Numbered from the stretch's first letter, positions 1-8,078 are shown. The stretch is 64,000 bases of DNA from Pedobacter rhodius (GCF_027213645.1 NZ_JAPWGL010000002.1:62001-126000), one strand, 5' to 3'. A program made the numbers and translations. Notes: generated by a model from the sequence alone, not told the origin.

Positions 1-253
1 GGGTTTCGTCTTTTTTTACTTCTGCCCAAACAGAAAGTGTATCTTTTTTTAAGTTGATTTGAAAATCTTCCTTCTTTAAACCTGGCGCAGCCAACTCTAT
101 AATATAAGCAGTTTCGTTTTCATAGATATTTACGTTCGGCGATTTATCAACCATTTTGTTTTTAGTTACTGCATCGCTAAACAATGAATCAAAAACATTG
201 TTAAAGTAAGGAGCTGTGTTGCGGGTTCTGTTGTTAAAATTTACTAGTGTCAT
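1..253 (-). CDS. Hsp20/alpha-crystallin small heat shock protein (3' part cut by window edge)
   Basis: The minus strand from the ATG at 253 encodes about 84 residues before the window ends. The protein begins MTLVNFNNRT, continues through an FDSLFSD segment, and then enters an alpha-crystallin beta-sandwich with NVNIYENETAY, ELAAPGLKKEDF and VWAEVKK. The ELPG/APGLKKEDF pattern is typical of bacterial Hsp20 chaperones, ATP-independent holdases that bind unfolding proteins in the cytosol. The C-terminal half with the I-x-I tail lies outside the window. It is divergent from the thioesterase gene that starts at 322. The family call is confident; the specific paralogue cannot be named. Confidence 0.88.
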   Translation of the reverse strand, partial: MTLVNFNNRTRNTAPYFNNVFDSLFSDAVTKNKMVDKSPNVNIYENETAYIIELAAPGLKKEDFQINLKKDTLSVWAEVKKDET

Positions 254-321
254 ATCTCTAATTTTTTATTTTTTAATTTGATATTAACCTTTATTCAACT
301 TATATACCAAACCAAATATTT

Positions 322-810
322 ATGATTTTTAAGACATTATGGCAAAGTATTTCTAAATCTAAAGACAAATTGACAGATATTCGGGAATTTTCAGACAAAT
401 TCAACTATAAAACGAATATTCATTTGCGCTTTATAGATTTCGATATGATGGGACACGTAAATAATTCAGTATACTTTACCTACTTAGAAATCGCCAGAAC
501 TAAATATTGGGAAGAGATTATAAAATGGGATTGGAAGAAAACAGGAATTGTAATAGCCCATGCAGAATTGGATTATATTTTACCTATTGTAATGAATGAT
601 AAGATTGCGGTTCATGTAAAAACTTCAAGAATAGGAAATACCAGCTTTGATTTGGACTATCAAATCGTAAAAATAAAAGGAAGTGAAGAAGTAATTTGCA
701 GTAAAGGAAAAACGGTTTGTATTGCTGTTGACTACTCAACAAACAGACCCACAGCCATTCCGGAGTCTGAAAAGCAAAAAATGTTAGGTTTTGAGCAGTT
801 AACCCCCTAG
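322..810 (+). CDS. Acyl-CoA thioesterase, 4HBT/YbgC-like hotdog fold
   Basis: A 162-residue protein with the 4-hydroxybenzoyl-CoA thioesterase signature: RFIDFDMMGHVNNSVYFTYLE at residues 36-56, with the usual catalytic Asp at D41 and the GHVNN turn. Such single hotdog proteins hydrolyse acyl-CoA thioesters in the cytosol. About 30 residues precede the domain, so the real start could be slightly further downstream, but the ATG at 322 is the only early ATG. The last codons (Leu-Thr-Pro-stop) run into a GC-rich inverted repeat shared with the convergent FAD-oxidase gene. The substrate is unknown. Confidence 0.85.
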   Translation: MIFKTLWQSISKSKDKLTDIREFSDKFNYKTNIHLRFIDFDMMGHVNNSVYFTYLEIARTKYWEEIIKWDWKKTGIVIAHAELDYILPIVMNDKIAVHVKTSRIGNTSFDLDYQIVKIKGSEEVICSKGKTVCIAVDYSTNRPTAIPESEKQKMLGFEQLTP

Positions 811-909
811 CCCCCAAAGGGGGAAAGCAGGCGAGATTACTAAAGCCTTTTTCCCAAACCTCGTATAACCGAAATGAAGACAACTCCCCTTTAGGGTGTT
901 GGGGGGTTG
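801..909. repeat. Inverted repeat between convergent genes (CCCCCAAAGGGGG type)
   Basis: The left arm at about 801-825 contains aaccccctagcccccaaagg and ends ggggaa; the right arm at about 882-909 is an imperfect inverted copy. Each arm also holds a small hairpin of its own (ccccc-aaa-ggggg). The stop codons of both the thioesterase (ends 810) and the FAD oxidase (ends 891) lie inside the arms. It could act as a bidirectional terminator, but the arm structure looks like a dispersed intergenic repeat of a kind common in Bacteroidota. Related shorter sequences occur near 25210 and 29882. Confidence 0.7.
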
Positions 910-2306
910 GGCATTATCTTCCCTGGGTTTAAAATCCCGTTCGGGTCGAAAACATTTTTAATGCCCCGCATTAGGTTCAAATGTATTTCGGAATATTTAA
1001 TTGGCATGAATTCTTTTTGAACCAAACCGATTCCATGTTCTCCCGATAAAGTTCCACCCAAAGCAGTTGTGAGTTCAAATATTTCAGCGATGCCAAATTT
1101 GAGCTTATCTTTCCAATCTTCATCACTCATTCCGGCTTTGATAATATTTACATGGAGATTTCCGTCACCTGCGTGACCATAACAAACACTTTCAAAACCA
1201 TATTTAGAGCCAATCTCTTTAATTCCATTAATTAATTTAGGTAGAGCCGCACGAGGCACAACTGTATCTTCTTCTTTATAAACCGAATTGGATTTTACGG
1301 ATTCGGCCATCGTGCGGCGCATACGCCATAACTCTTCCTTTTGCGATGCCGTATCAGCGAATAAAACTTCTGTACAATTGTGTTCTTCTAAAACGATATT
1401 CGTTTTTTCACAGTTTTTGAAGATGTCGTCCAAATCATCACCATCAAATTCAATCATTAATAAGGCAGCAACATCATCCTTTAAATCGAATTTTATGTCA
1501 TCGAATTTAATTACCCACTCCACTCCTTTTCGCTCCATAAATTCCAGTGCTGACGGTGTTACACCTGCTCTAAAAATCGCTGAAACAGCTGCACAAGCAT
1601 TTTCATTTGTGCTAAACGAACCCATCATCAAAACAGATTGACTTGGTTTTGGCAAGAGCTTGGTTACGATTTTTGTAATGACACCCAAAGTGCCTTCCGA
1701 GCCTATCATCAACTGTGTTAAATTATACCCAGATGCATATTTCAAAGTATTGGCGCCCGTCCAGATAATATCGCCATTTGGCAAAACAACTTCCAGATTT
1801 AAAATGTATTCGCGAATGGTTCCGTATTTTACAACCCGTGGTCCGCCAGAACCATGCGCCACATTACCGCCAATAAAACAAGAACCTTTGCTACTTGGAT
1901 CAACCGGATAAAGCAGTCCCTTTTCGGCAACAGCGTTAATAAATTCCTCTGTAATTACGCCAGGTTCAACAGTTGCCTGAAGGTTTTCCGTATCTATTTC
2001 TATAATCGATTTGAATTTTTCCATAGATAATGAAATTCCGCCGTAAATAGGCAAAGCTGCGCCGCTCAAACCTGTTCCACCACCACGAGGGGTAACGGGA
2101 ACGTTGTGCGCATTACAGATTTTCATTAAAGCCGAAATGTCATCTGGCGAGGTTGGTTTAACCACAACTTCAGGCTGGTAATGTAAATCTTCCGTTTCAT
2201 CATGACTGTAATTAGCTAAGCTTTCCGTATCCGTAAACACTTTTTCTTCGCCTAAAGCGGATTTAATTTCTGCTAAAATCTCTGAATTTATTTTGGTGAA
2301 GTTCAT
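891..2306 (-). CDS. FAD-linked oxidase, GlcD / D-lactate dehydrogenase type
   Basis: A 471-residue flavoprotein. The N-terminal PCMH-type FAD-binding domain shows PRGGGTGLSG at residues 73-82 and a PSSKGSCFIGGNVAHGSGG segment near 137-155. The C-terminal FAD-linked oxidase domain has GHAGDGNLHV at about 377 and LSGEHGIGL at about 420, which carry the substrate- and metal-binding His residues of the glycolate/D-lactate oxidase family. It oxidises a 2-hydroxy acid to the 2-oxo acid. It lies 2 bases downstream of folB and is probably cotranscribed with it. A LutA-like iron-sulfur protein at 27762 might be a remote partner. The C-terminal PNPPTP is encoded by an intergenic repeat. The exact substrate is not determinable. 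Confidence 0.88.
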   Translation of the reverse strand: MNFTKINSEILAEIKSALGEEKVFTDTESLANYSHDETEDLHYQPEVVVKPTSPDDISALMKICNAHNVPVTPRGGGTGLSGAALPIYGGISLSMEKFKSIIEIDTENLQATVEPGVITEEFINAVAEKGLLYPVDPSSKGSCFIGGNVAHGSGGPRVVKYGTIREYILNLEVVLPNGDIIWTGANTLKYASGYNLTQLMIGSEGTLGVITKIVTKLLPKPSQSVLMMGSFSTNENACAAVSAIFRAGVTPSALEFMERKGVEWVIKFDDIKFDLKDDVAALLMIEFDGDDLDDIFKNCEKTNIVLEEHNCTEVLFADTASQKEELWRMRRTMAESVKSNSVYKEEDTVVPRAALPKLINGIKEIGSKYGFESVCYGHAGDGNLHVNIIKAGMSDEDWKDKLKFGIAEIFELTTALGGTLSGEHGIGLVQKEFMPIKYSEIHLNLMRGIKNVFDPNGILNPGKIMPNPPTP

Positions 2307-2308
2307 TT

Positions 2309-2677
2309 CTACTTGGCTGGTGTATAGGATAATTTAACAAATGAATGCCCGATTTGCCCTGGCATTGGTGGATTTAATTTCTTCATACTAACATTTACGG
2401 TTTCCACGAAAGGATAAAGTTCGATGACTTTTGAAATAATATTGTTCAGAACCGTTTCTAAGAGTTTTTGTGTATTTTTCATTTCCTGTTGGATAATCGT
2501 GTTCAAATCTTCATAATTTACGGTTTGAGCAAGTTCATCATCGAAGCTTTGAGGAGTAAATACTGTTTCTAAATCAATAACAAAATGATTTCCAATTAGT
2601 TGCTCTTCTGGATAATAACCGTGCAAGGCAAAGCATTTTACATCTTTTAAGGCTACGGTTTGTTTGAATTGACTCAT
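2309..2677 (-). CDS. folB: Dihydroneopterin aldolase
   Basis: A 122-residue protein matching FolB, the folate-pathway enzyme that cleaves dihydroneopterin to hydroxymethyl-dihydropterin and glycolaldehyde. Visible family marks are ALHGYYPEEQ at residues 17-26 (with the conserved Glu), VNYEDL at 53-58, and KKLNPPMPG at 99-107 with the conserved catalytic Lys. Its length is normal for the family. The ATG at 2677 follows a good TAnnTTTG box on the minus strand. The FAD oxidase gene begins 2 bases after its stop, so the two share a transcript, although no functional link is obvious. Confidence 0.93.
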   Translation of the reverse strand: MSQFKQTVALKDVKCFALHGYYPEEQLIGNHFVIDLETVFTPQSFDDELAQTVNYEDLNTIIQQEMKNTQKLLETVLNNIISKVIELYPFVETVNVSMKKLNPPMPGQIGHSFVKLSYTPAK

Positions 2678-2694
2678 GTCTGTTTTGTATGCCG

Positions 2695-2702
2695 CAAAAT
2701 TA
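2695..2702 (-). promoter_or_regulatory. Candidate Bacteroidota -7 box for folB
   Basis: On the minus strand the octamer TAATTTTG matches TAnnTTTG, the -7 element of the Bacteroidota primary sigma factor, and lies 17 bases upstream of the folB ATG. I see no clear -33 TTTG box. It sits back to back with the candidate box for the acyl-CoA dehydrogenase gene. Confidence 0.42.
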
Positions 2703-2743
2703 AATTTTTATTCACGAATATCATGCCCCTTGTCGTAAATTGT

Positions 2744-2751
2744 TACCTTTG
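2744..2751 (+). promoter_or_regulatory. Candidate Bacteroidota -7 box for the acyl-CoA dehydrogenase gene
   Basis: TACCTTTG matches TAnnTTTG exactly and lies 37 bases upstream of the ATG at 2789, a plausible leader length. No convincing -33 box is seen. Confidence 0.42.
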
Positions 2752-2788
2752 AAATGAACGCGATTTCTTAACCAGATAATACGATTAG

Positions 2789-3979
2789 ATGAGCAAATCA
2801 GTAAAAAAAGACCTGTACGAGGCGCCAGATTACTATTTATTAGATGAATTGTTAACCGATGAGCATAAGTTAATTCGCTCAACAGCGAGGGAATGGGTTA
2901 AAAAAGAAGTGAGTCCGATTATTGAAGACTACGCTCAAAGAGCTGAATTTCCAAAACATTTAATAAAAGGCTTGGCTGATATTGGCGCTTTCGGACCAAC
3001 TATACCGGTAGAATATGGCGGCGCAGGATTGGATTATACGGCTTATGGAATCTTAATGCAGGAAATTGAGCGCGGCGATTCGGGCATCCGTTCAACGGCC
3101 TCTGTTCAGGGCTCATTGGTTATGTACCCGATTTATGTCTATGGGAGTGAAGACCAGCGCAAAAAATATTTACCAAAGTTAGCCAGCGGCGAAATGATGG
3201 GTTGCTTTGGCTTAACGGAACCCGACCATGGCTCAAATCCCGGCGGGATGGTAACCAATATTAAGGACGCCGGTTCACATTATATTTTGAATGGTGCCAA
3301 AATGTGGATTAGCAATGCTCCTTTTGCAGATATTGCTGTGGTTTGGGCGAAAGATGAATCTGGGAAAATACGTGGAATGGTTGTTGAACGTGGAATGGAT
3401 GGGTTTTCTACGCCTGAAACACATAACAAATGGAGTTTGCGGGCATCAGCCACCGGTGAACTGGTTTTTGATAATGTTCAAATTCCAAAGGAAAATATTT
3501 TTCCGGAAATCAGCGGATTAAAAGGTCCTTTAGGTTGTTTAAACCAAGCCCGCTATGGAATTGCCTGGGGTGCTTTAGGTGCGGCGATGGATTGTTACGA
3601 TACAGCATTACGTTACTCAAAAGAAAGAATCCAGTTTGGAAAACCAATCGGAGGCTTTCAATTACAACAGAAGAAACTTGCCGAAATGGTTACAGAAATT
3701 ACCAAAGGTCAGCTTTTGGTTTGGCGTTTAGGCGTACTCAAAAGTGAGAACCGGGCTACCTCCGAACAGATATCAATGGCAAAAAGAAATAGTGTTGAAA
3801 TTGCATTGAATATAGCCAGAAATGCCCGCCAGATGCTTGGCGGAATGGGCATTACAGGCGAATACTCAATTATGCGCCACATGATGAACTTAGAATCTGT
3901 TGTCACATATGAGGGCACTCACGATATTCATTTGTTGATTACCGGGATGGATGTAACAGGGTTAAATGCTTTTAAATAA
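2789..3979 (+). CDS. gcdH: Acyl-CoA dehydrogenase, glutaryl-CoA dehydrogenase type
   Basis: A 396-residue FAD enzyme. It follows glutaryl-CoA dehydrogenase closely rather than generic acyl-CoA dehydrogenases: TASVQGSLVMYPIY at 103-116, GLTEPDHGSNPGGM at 141-154, SLRASATGEL, the GCDH-typical ARYGIAWG stretch, and VTYEGTHDIH near 372-381 with the catalytic base Glu375. Glutaryl-CoA dehydrogenase oxidises and decarboxylates glutaryl-CoA to crotonyl-CoA in lysine and tryptophan breakdown. A kynureninase occurs 6 kb away, but no other pathway genes lie beside this one. The length matches the family. Confidence 0.9.
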   Translation: MSKSVKKDLYEAPDYYLLDELLTDEHKLIRSTAREWVKKEVSPIIEDYAQRAEFPKHLIKGLADIGAFGPTIPVEYGGAGLDYTAYGILMQEIERGDSGIRSTASVQGSLVMYPIYVYGSEDQRKKYLPKLASGEMMGCFGLTEPDHGSNPGGMVTNIKDAGSHYILNGAKMWISNAPFADIAVVWAKDESGKIRGMVVERGMDGFSTPETHNKWSLRASATGELVFDNVQIPKENIFPEISGLKGPLGCLNQARYGIAWGALGAAMDCYDTALRYSKERIQFGKPIGGFQLQQKKLAEMVTEITKGQLLVWRLGVLKSENRATSEQISMAKRNSVEIALNIARNARQMLGGMGITGEYSIMRHMMNLESVVTYEGTHDIHLLITGMDVTGLNAFK

Positions 3980-4184
3980 GGAGCAGGATTATAAAGATTT
4001 AAGGATGTTCATGATAGGGCTTGATATCAAGTAGTAAAAACAGTAATAATTTATAATTTAGTAGTTTAATAATAGTAAAAATATTTTCAGGCTAGATTTT
4101 TAAAACTATCATCTTCAAAAGCCTTAAATCCTGAAATCCGGAGTCCCTGTTGTTGTCGTTTTTCATTCCATTAATTTAGATAAA

Positions 4185-4585
4185 ATGGATATTGAAGATT
4201 TAACTTATCGGATAAATGGCTGCGCCATGAAAGTTCATAACATTTTGGGGAATGGTTTTCAAGAAGTTATCTATCAACGATGCTTGGCTATTGATTAGAA
4301 AAAGCCGGAATAAAATTTAAAAGAGAAGTAGAACAGGAGATTTTTTATGATGGTTTAATTGTTGGTAAACGCAGAGCAGATTTTGTTGTTGAGAAATTGT
4401 TGACAGTTGAACTTAAAGCTTGTGTAAATTTAGAAAATCACCATTTAGCTCAGGCCAAAAATTATGTGGTCGCTTATAATTTCAATATCGGATTATTAAT
4501 TAATTTTAGGGCGACAAGTTTACAATTTAAAAAGATTTACAATCCTGCTATTAATAAGTATAGATCAGGATTGAATAAGATTTAA
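4185..4585 (+). pseudogene. GxxExxY protein gene, broken by a one-base frameshift
   Basis: Reading from the ATG at 4185 gives MDIEDLTYRINGCAMKVHN and then ILGNGFQEVIYQRCLAID before a TAG at 4296-4298. Shifting by -1 at about 4295 restores LEKAGIKFKREVEQE, then RRADFVVEKLLTVELKAC and GLLINFRATSLQFKKI, the rest of a GxxExxY-family protein (named for its G-x-x-E-x-x-Y motif, here GFQEVIY). The family is related to PD-(D/E)XK nuclease folds, and the E-x-K of VELKA is present. One base appears to be missing from a Glu codon. There is no slippery heptamer, so programmed frameshifting is unlikely; a pseudogene or a sequencing error are the alternatives. Confidence 0.85.
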
Positions 4586-4772
4586 GAATTTTGGTGATAA
4601 TGCTTTCAAAGTATTAATTAAATACCGATTGAATTTTCTTGAAATATTATCTTAAAATCTTTGTTGAATATGAATAGTTTATCCTTAATAATAAAAAATA
4701 TAAAATTATTGGATTTTATTTTCATGAACTATAATCCTGAGAATCCCTAAATCCTGAAAATCATGATACAGA

Positions 4773-5150
4773 ATGGATTATAAAAAATACACCTACATAC
4801 CAGCCACACCCGAAGAAGTTTATTTAGCACTTACAAAAGACATCAGCATTAAACTCTGGACTGGCGCTGAGGTAGAATTTGAAGAAAAACCTGGAACAGA
4901 ATTTTCTTTTTGGGATGGTGATATCGTTGGCAAAAATATCGAATTTGAAACCAACAAAAAAATTGTACAACATTGGTATTTTGGCGAAGATGCTGAACCA
5001 TCAATTGTTACAATCAAGCTTCACGAAGATAAAAAAGGAACGTCATTAGAGTTTAAACAAACCAATATTCCTGAAGAAGACTATAAGGATTTTACAGAGG
5101 GAATAGAAGAATATTTTATCGGTGGCTTAATCGATTTCTTTGACGAATAA
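4773..5150 (+). CDS. SRPBCC/AHSA1-like START-domain protein
   Basis: A 125-residue acidic protein with the helix-grip layout of the AHSA1 (activator of Hsp90 ATPase homologue) branch of the START superfamily: an opening YTYIPATPEEVYLALTKD, a LWTGAEVEFEEKPGTEFSFWDGDI strand pair, KIVQHWYFGE and SLEFKQTNIPEEDYKDF, ending in an amphipathic helix. These are cytosolic proteins with a hydrophobic ligand pocket and mostly unknown ligands. A second, unrelated-looking member is encoded at 57914. Nothing in the context narrows its role. Confidence 0.78.
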   Translation: MDYKKYTYIPATPEEVYLALTKDISIKLWTGAEVEFEEKPGTEFSFWDGDIVGKNIEFETNKKIVQHWYFGEDAEPSIVTIKLHEDKKGTSLEFKQTNIPEEDYKDFTEGIEEYFIGGLIDFFDE

Positions 5151-5198
5151 AACATAAAGTTACTCCTGCTGTTTAGATTTTAATCAATATACAAAATC

Positions 5199-5411
5199 AT
5201 GAACAAGACCTTAGGACTAATATTAATCATTGTTGGAATTGCAATGCTGGTTTGGACTGGCTTCACTTATACCAAAAAAGAAAAAATTGTTGATGCCGGT
5301 CCGATTCAAATATCGGCTGATAAAGAAAAATCCGTGAACTGGCCGCCTTATGCTGGTGGGATAATTTTAGTAGCGGGTGTTTTTGTATTTGTAGCGTCGA
5401 AGAGGAAATAA
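5199..5411 (+). CDS. Small two-helix membrane protein, function unknown
   Basis: A 70-residue protein. Residues 4-23 (LGLILIIVGIAMLVWTGFTY) form one membrane helix and residues 49-66 (PYAGGIILVAGVFVFVAS) form a second, joined by a charged loop of about 25 residues and followed by a basic KRK tail. That places both ends on the same side of the membrane, probably the cytoplasm. It starts 48 bases after the SRPBCC gene and may share its transcript. The helical-hairpin form and composition are those of a real gene, but I cannot assign a function. Confidence 0.72.
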   Translation: MNKTLGLILIIVGIAMLVWTGFTYTKKEKIVDAGPIQISADKEKSVNWPPYAGGIILVAGVFVFVASKRK

Positions 5412-5595
5412 TATTATAGGCCATCATTTCTAAGAAGCTTTCCGGCCAATTAAACAATCTTCCTTGCTGTAAATTAATGATGTTACGGTAAAAAAAAATT
5501 CTTGATTGCAGTATGCAGATTTTATACCATAGCATAATCCAACGCTTCTGTTGAAGAAATGAAGACCTTAAAAAAAGTCTTTTAATAGACCACGA

Positions 5596-5635
5596 AGCCT
5601 GTGCTGATACGATAGCTATCGTATCAGCACAGGCT
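5596..5635. repeat. Perfect 40-bp palindrome with GATAGCTATC centre
   Basis: The left half is agcctgtgctgatacgatag and the right half is its exact reverse complement, with no loop. The symmetry centre is between 5615 and 5616. It lies in a 283-bp gap between a plus-strand gene and a minus-strand lipoprotein gene that converge on it, with no T-run directly beside it. The central ten bases recur in the palindromes near 13645 and 43660. A cruciform-forming repeat or bidirectional terminator are both possible. The rest of the gap (5412-5694) shows no gene. Confidence 0.85.
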
Positions 5636-5694
5636 AAACTTAATGATATAAGATTCAAGAATGATTGCGGCCTGTAATGCATGAGCAACAACCC

Positions 5695-6429
5695 CTATTT
5701 CCCCCCCACATTCACTACAACACCAATGGTAAAAATTGAGTTCCCGGCAGACATATATTTCCTGCTTTTTAGGCCAATATTGCTGCTTGTCGTATACTGA
5801 AGCTGAACATTTTTACTCAATCCCATTCTGGTAAAGAAAATTGGTTCAAAGAAAATATTGTCTTCTTTAGGCTGAACTACATTATTTATGAAGAACCTAT
5901 CCATTGTAACATGACTGATTCTCAACGCTGTTCCGTAATTTATCGGGAAATCGGTTCCGAAAAGGTGTAAATTATTTTTACGTTTGGAACTGTAGTTTAC
6001 TTGTAAGAATGATTTTCTGTAATCAACTTCCTGAACATCATTGCTGACCAGGATATCATTTTTATAATCACGGAAAGTAATATCGCTCCAACCCTTTCCA
6101 ACACCACCATAAATTTCTATAATCCTGTTATTATCCGGTCCAAATGTATCGAAATAACCGCCTCCAATCTCAATTAACTTATGTCCGAAATCTTTGCTTT
6201 TTCTTTCATTACTCATCGTTGAACCACTAAAAAGCACTCCTACATGATTAGACACGGCATATGCGCCGTTAATACTTGCGTTTCCTTTAAGCGAGATATG
6301 TCCGCCTCCACTAAACTCACCTTGTTTACTAAGCATTGGTGTATTAGGAACATTAGGCATATAAACCGAAGAACAACTGCTGGCAAAAATCGCTAAAATT
6401 GGTAAAGCTAAACGTAAGTATTTATTCAT
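5695..6429 (-). CDS. Lipoprotein with predicted beta-barrel-like body, function unknown
   Basis: A 244-residue protein with a lipoprotein signal: a basic start, a hydrophobic core (LALPILAIFA) and lipobox ASSC with Cys19. The mature part is rich in alternating aromatic/polar strands (GGGHISLKGNASINGAYAVS, GVLFSGSTMS, IEIYGGVGKGWSD, and a C-terminal FTIGVVVNVGG) resembling outer-membrane beta-barrel or surface proteins of Bacteroidota. It is the last gene of the minus-strand run that starts at kynU, 21 bases after the pseudouridine synthase. No specific function can be assigned. Confidence 0.75.
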   Translation of the reverse strand: MNKYLRLALPILAIFASSCSSVYMPNVPNTPMLSKQGEFSGGGHISLKGNASINGAYAVSNHVGVLFSGSTMSNERKSKDFGHKLIEIGGGYFDTFGPDNNRIIEIYGGVGKGWSDITFRDYKNDILVSNDVQEVDYRKSFLQVNYSSKRKNNLHLFGTDFPINYGTALRISHVTMDRFFINNVVQPKEDNIFFEPIFFTRMGLSKNVQLQYTTSSNIGLKSRKYMSAGNSIFTIGVVVNVGGK

Positions 6430-6450
6430 AGATGATTTATAAACAGATTT

Positions 6451-7152
6451 TCAAGACAAAAATTGTGCTACAGGCTTCATTTTCATAAAATCCATTACCC
6501 TTATGAATTCAGTATGCAGATTTGCTTTAAGGTGAATGCTTTGAGAGGTTTTAGGGTGAATAAAACTTAATTCAGATGCGTGCAACAGCATCGTTGTCAT
6601 ATTCCATTGTTCCAGAAATAATTTATTTTGCTTATTGCATCCATGTGTTCTGTCGCCGATAATCGGATGAAGGATGTGACTGAAGTGCCTTCTTAACTGA
6701 TGCATTCTTCCGGTTTTGGGTGTCGCTTCAACTAAGGAATATCTTGATGTGGGATGCTTGCCAAAAGCCACATTAATTTCTGCTTTTTGCAGTGTTCTAA
6801 AAGATGTAAAAGCGTCTTGCATCGTACCATTTTCCTTTGCCAACGGATAATCAATATCCATTATATCAGGCGTAAAACCCCGTAAAATGGCTAGGTATTT
6901 TTTGCCAGTTTCTGAATTCATAAATTGTTGATGCATAGCGATTTCAGATTCCTTATCAAAAGCAAATAATAATATACCGCTTGTCTTTCTGTCAAGACGG
7001 TGTACAGGACTTACGTGCCTACCTACCTGATCACGAAGCATCTGTAGTGCAAATTCTGTGGCATCTCTGGCAATAGATGATTGATGAACCAATAAACCGT
7101 GCGGCTTATTAATTGCGATTAAATATTCATCCTGATAAATTATCTCCAACAT
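6451..7152 (-). CDS. truC: RluA-family pseudouridine synthase (TruC-like)
   Basis: A 233-residue enzyme isomerising uridine to pseudouridine in RNA. HRLDRKTSGILLF at residues 51-63 contains the catalytic Asp54; GKHPTSRYSLVEATPKTGRMHQLRRH supplies the later RluA motifs including the Arg/Gln pair. It has no N-terminal S4 domain: the catalytic domain starts at once (IIYQDEYLIAINKPHGLLVH), as in TruC, which modifies U65 of some tRNAs. The TruC subfamily is a likely rather than certain call. The next upstream gene (HDAC-like) ends 23 bases before it. Confidence 0.85.
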   Translation of the reverse strand: MLEIIYQDEYLIAINKPHGLLVHQSSIARDATEFALQMLRDQVGRHVSPVHRLDRKTSGILLFAFDKESEIAMHQQFMNSETGKKYLAILRGFTPDIMDIDYPLAKENGTMQDAFTSFRTLQKAEINVAFGKHPTSRYSLVEATPKTGRMHQLRRHFSHILHPIIGDRTHGCNKQNKLFLEQWNMTTMLLHASELSFIHPKTSQSIHLKANLHTEFIRVMDFMKMKPVAQFLS

Positions 7153-7175
7153 GCGGCGAAGATAAGGATATTGGA

Positions 7176-8078
7176 TTAAGTAAATAAATTAAAAGCTAAC
7201 CGGTACGTATTACAATGCGCATCAACAATATCTTTAATATCTGCGGAATAACCTCCGCCCATACTGACCTGCAACGGGATATTTTTCGTCTTACAAGCCT
7301 GTAATACAATATTATCCCGCTCTTTGCAGCCAGTTTTAGTTAAGGAAATTTTACCTAGCTTATCTGTTGCAAGCACGTCAACACCAGATAGATAAAAAAC
7401 AAAATCCGGTTTGGAACGCTCGAAAGCCTTCTTCAAATTTTTTTCTAATAAGGTTAAATATTCTTCGTCCTCAACGCCGTCAGGTAGTGGTACATCAAGA
7501 TTAGATCGTTCTTTTCTAAACGGGAAATTCTTATCACCGTGCATAGAGAACGTAAACACCCGGGGTTCGTCTTGAAAAATTTCAGCTGTCCCATTTCCCT
7601 GATGGACATCTAAATCAATAATTAAGATACGCTTACTTAATTTTCTATTTAATAGATAATTAGCAGCAATTGACTGGTCATTCAACAGACAAAACCCCTC
7701 GCCCCAGTTCGTTCCGGCGTGATGTGTTCCTCCTGCGACGTTAAAGGCAATTCCATTATCCATGGCAAACTGAGTTCCGTCGATAGTGCCTTGCGTAATC
7801 CTTAATTCACGTTCAATCAATTCTGCATTTAGCGGAAAACCAATCCTTCTTTGTTCTTTGGCAGGTAAGGTTAAACTTCTCAATTGTGCCCAATAATCTT
7901 TATTATGGGTGAGCAGAACGATACCTTCATCCACGGGCTCAGGTTGAAATAAATTTTCCTGTTCTATGATACCCTCATGGAGTAATTGTTCCGGAATCAA
8001 TTCATATTTTAACATCGGAAAACGATGTCCTTCCGGAAGCGGATGAGCGTACAGGGGATGCCATGCAATTTTAATCAT
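7176..8078 (-). CDS. Histone deacetylase-family hydrolase (AcuC/class-I-like)
   Basis: A 300-residue zinc hydrolase of the arginase/deacetylase fold. The paired catalytic His are H119-H120 in GGTHHAG, zinc ligands are D155/D157/H159 in DLDVHQGNGT, and LSGVDVLATD and GGGYS near the end complete the active site. Bacterial members deacetylate acetyl-lysine, polyamines or other amides; the substrate here is open. Its start overlaps the stop of the bestrophin gene in an ATGA arrangement, so it is translationally coupled to it. It reads as a full-length protein. Confidence 0.88.
   Translation of the reverse strand: MIKIAWHPLYAHPLPEGHRFPMLKYELIPEQLLHEGIIEQENLFQPEPVDEGIVLLTHNKDYWAQLRSLTLPAKEQRRIGFPLNAELIERELRITQGTIDGTQFAMDNGIAFNVAGGTHHAGTNWGEGFCLLNDQSIAANYLLNRKLSKRILIIDLDVHQGNGTAEIFQDEPRVFTFSMHGDKNFPFRKERSNLDVPLPDGVEDEEYLTLLEKNLKKAFERSKPDFVFYLSGVDVLATDKLGKISLTKTGCKERDNIVLQACKTKNIPLQVSMGGGYSADIKDIVDAHCNTYRLAFNLFT

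Noticed and set aside
584..883. 99-residue minus-strand ORF opposite the thioesterase gene
   Set aside because: It is antisense to a clear gene, and its composition is that of a shadow frame.
4293..4300. Programmed -1 frameshifting in the GxxExxY gene
   Set aside because: No slippery heptamer or downstream pseudoknot is evident at the break.
4397..4585. 62-residue ORF as an independent small gene
   Set aside because: It is the in-frame tail of the broken GxxExxY gene, not a separate gene.
5263..5691. 142-residue minus-strand ORF in the 5.3-5.7 kb region
   Set aside because: It crosses a real plus-strand gene and the 40-bp palindrome; its residues look random and match nothing I know.
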